Assembly (NCBI GenBank): GCA_003818675.1
Contig: RPPD01000124.1
Coordinates: 1 to 6,825, forward strand
Length of the DNA: 6,825 nt
DNA from: Spirochaetaceae bacterium
GTDB lineage: Bacteria > Spirochaetota > Spirochaetia > SZUA-6 > RPPD01
Reading direction: 5' to 3'
The notes under the pieces were generated by a model. That model did no database searches. It was given only the letters and a program-made list of their open reading frames with translations, and was not told the DNA's origin. This document shows, in pieces, positions 5,430 through 6,825 of the stretch. The translations under genes were made by a program, and so were the position numbers. The number at the start of each line of letters is the position of its first letter. Position 1 is the first letter of the stretch.

Positions 5430-6825
5430 TCAGAATCCAAACTGGCGGCGGAGTTTGTCCATATCCCCACCAGCGCCTCCGGAGAGCTTGCTCATCTGGG
5501 CCATGACCTCGGCCTGCTTTTTTTCTATGACCGAGTCAAATCCCGTGAGGTCCTTCATGCTCCCGTCAAATCCCTTTGTGATGGAATTAAAATCTGATCC
5601 ATATTTTGCATAGTCGCCAAGCGAGTCTTTGACAAGCTTGTCATACTCCGCGCGGAGTCTCTCCTTGGCGACACCCACAAGTTCTCCCATGGCCTGGTCA
5701 AGCGCTGCCTGAAGAATATCCCCGACATTGCTCTTGAAGGAAAAATCCGTGATCTGGCTGTCTTTGTACACAAAACTTCCGCCAAGCGAGAGTCTGCCCG
5801 TTCGCTGCAGTGCCTGGATGGCGCGGTTTGTGAGTTCCGAAGGATTGTCTCCCTTCGTGATTGTGAGTCCTGAAAGCTCCATACTGACTGAGCCGGTTGT
5901 CCTGCCGTCTGGTGCCACTGAAAATGAAAAATCAATGCTTGCAGTACCTGAAATCTTTTTTATATTGAGCATCTCAAGCCCGGATTCAATTGTGTACGGG
6001 AAGCCGGATATTTTTGCATTTCCGCGCAAGAGCACTGTTGCGGCTTTCCTTCCATCAATGCTGCCTGTGACCAAAATGCGCTGGGCGCCTGTCTTGCCTT
6101 CGTATTCAAAGACCGTAGGTTTGCCCGTGAGATCCGGATCACTTGAAAGATCTGCCAGGAGTCCGCGCTGAAAATCTGCCGCGAGGCGGCCAATTGAAAA
6201 TTTCAGGTTGCGAAGCCAGAACTTTGGAAACGACACGCCAGGGTAGCGGACAAAATATCCGTACTTCTTTTCAGGCGGCGTTTCTTTTTCCTTTTCAGGT
6301 TTTGGCTGTCCTGTGGGCATGAGCATGCTCCTGTAGGAGAGTCCCTGCATCACCAGGCCGTAGAGATCGCCTGAGTATTCTCGCGCAAGCTTGTCTATCA
6401 TGGCGCCGGAAAATGAACTGCTTCCGGAACCAGGAGATCCAAAGGCGAATGAGTCAAGGAATTTGTAATCCGCGGTCATGGCCGCATCTATCTTTTTACG
6501 GTCATCCTGCACTCGTGCGTAGTCCTTCTGGAAATCTGTATAGACGGTCTTTACTTCCTTGTCTGCCTGAGCTACCTGTTTCTGTGCGGTGTCAAGCGCG
6601 GTAAGGGCTTTTTGCGCATCAGCGAGTGTTTTTATATTTGCCACTTTGATGTCTGCGACAGCTTTAAGGGAAGGCTCAAGTCCTTCAGTCTTTTTTTGCG
6701 CACCCTCAAGCGCACCCTGCCATTTTTTGTTAAGCTCCGGGTAGTCGCGGTTAGCGGCCTCAAGCAAAGGCGGGCACTTGAAGCTCGCCTGTTGCTCGGC
6801 AACGATATCACCTGCTTTTGCCCCG
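5430..6825 (-). CDS. TIGR03545-like coiled-coil and beta-rich protein, 5' end outside window
   Basis: The frame runs off the right edge, leaving 464 C-terminal residues visible; the true start lies beyond 6825. The TTG at 6767 is only an internal codon, since the frame is open before it (F-K-C-P-P-L-L-E-A). Visible order: a charged, alanine-rich coiled coil (about 30-120), a Gly/Ser linker, an amphipathic helical stretch, a Pro/Glu/Lys-rich linker (about 170-187), then Y-G-Y-F-V-R-Y-P-G-V-S-F-P-K-F-W-L-R-N (188-206). A beta-rich region (about 205-375) follows, with repeated strand patterns like those of AsmA/DUF748-type envelope proteins, and then a helical tail ending G-G-A-G-G-D-M-D-K-L-R-R-Q-F-G-F. 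I recognise the layout as resembling TIGR03545, an uncharacterised family of bacteria with outer membranes, often paired with a TIGR03546 gene. An envelope or periplasmic role is inference. No catalytic motif is seen. It is probably cotranscribed with the rarA fusion 22 bases downstream. Confidence 0.6.
   Translation of the reverse strand, partial: GAKAGDIVAEQQASFKCPPLLEAANRDYPELNKKWQGALEGAQKKTEGLEPSLKAVADIKVANIKTLADAQKALTALDTAQKQVAQADKEVKTVYTDFQKDYARVQDDRKKIDAAMTADYKFLDSFAFGSPGSGSSSFSGAMIDKLAREYSGDLYGLVMQGLSYRSMLMPTGQPKPEKEKETPPEKKYGYFVRYPGVSFPKFWLRNLKFSIGRLAADFQRGLLADLSSDPDLTGKPTVFEYEGKTGAQRILVTGSIDGRKAATVLLRGNAKISGFPYTIESGLEMLNIKKISGTASIDFSFSVAPDGRTTGSVSMELSGLTITKGDNPSELTNRAIQALQRTGRLSLGGSFVYKDSQITDFSFKSNVGDILQAALDQAMGELVGVAKERLRAEYDKLVKDSLGDYAKYGSDFNSITKGFDGSMKDLTGFDSVIEKKQAEVMAQMSKLSGGAGGDMDKLRRQFGF

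Noticed and set aside
1..6825. CRISPR, tRNA, insertion-sequence or phage signatures
   Set aside because: No spaced direct repeats, tRNA-like cloverleaf, transposase motifs or terminal inverted repeats were seen; nearly all bases are accounted for by five genes.

Overview
This 6.8-kb window is an ordinary, gene-dense stretch of bacterial chromosome with no gap longer than about 25 bases between genes on the same strand. I see no RNA genes, CRISPR array, insertion sequence or phage gene. The best guess for the host is a double-membrane bacterium of the Spirochaetota, perhaps treponeme-like. Three things point there: a right-edge gene that looks like the TIGR03545 family of outer-membrane-bearing bacteria, a short ComEC without its nuclease-like tail, and a RarA ATPase fused to an extra C-terminal domain. 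This assignment is inference from gene content, not from a marker gene.

Left half, plus strand: the 3' end of a HEAT-repeat-like gene (to 242) is followed by a strong intrinsic terminator hairpin (257-294). The hairpin lies inside the apparent 5' end of comEC (214-1752, DNA-uptake channel). comEC overlaps rsmA/ksgA (1712-2599, 16S rRNA dimethyladenosine transferase) by 41 bases. That gene overlaps pgsA (2596-3171, phosphatidylglycerophosphate synthase) by 4 bases in an ATGA junction. The three form a tightly packed, probably translationally coupled operon whose members have unrelated jobs: DNA import, ribosome maturation and phospholipid synthesis.

Right half, minus strand: a TIGR03545-like gene enters from the right edge (5430 to beyond 6825). 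After 22 bases it is followed by a 759-residue fusion gene (3128-5407). Residues 1-445 of that protein are a complete RarA/MgsA AAA+ ATPase. Residues 446-759 resemble a diverged Rossmann-fold methyltransferase.

The two transcription units converge, and the coding ends of pgsA and the rarA fusion overlap by 44 bases, so there is no intergenic terminator. A run of seven A's lies inside the overlap, and a perfect GC-rich hairpin lies just past the pgsA stop.

I did not find an undescribed multi-gene system. The items most worth a second look are the RarA fusion, the terminator embedded in the comEC start, and the convergent gene overlap.
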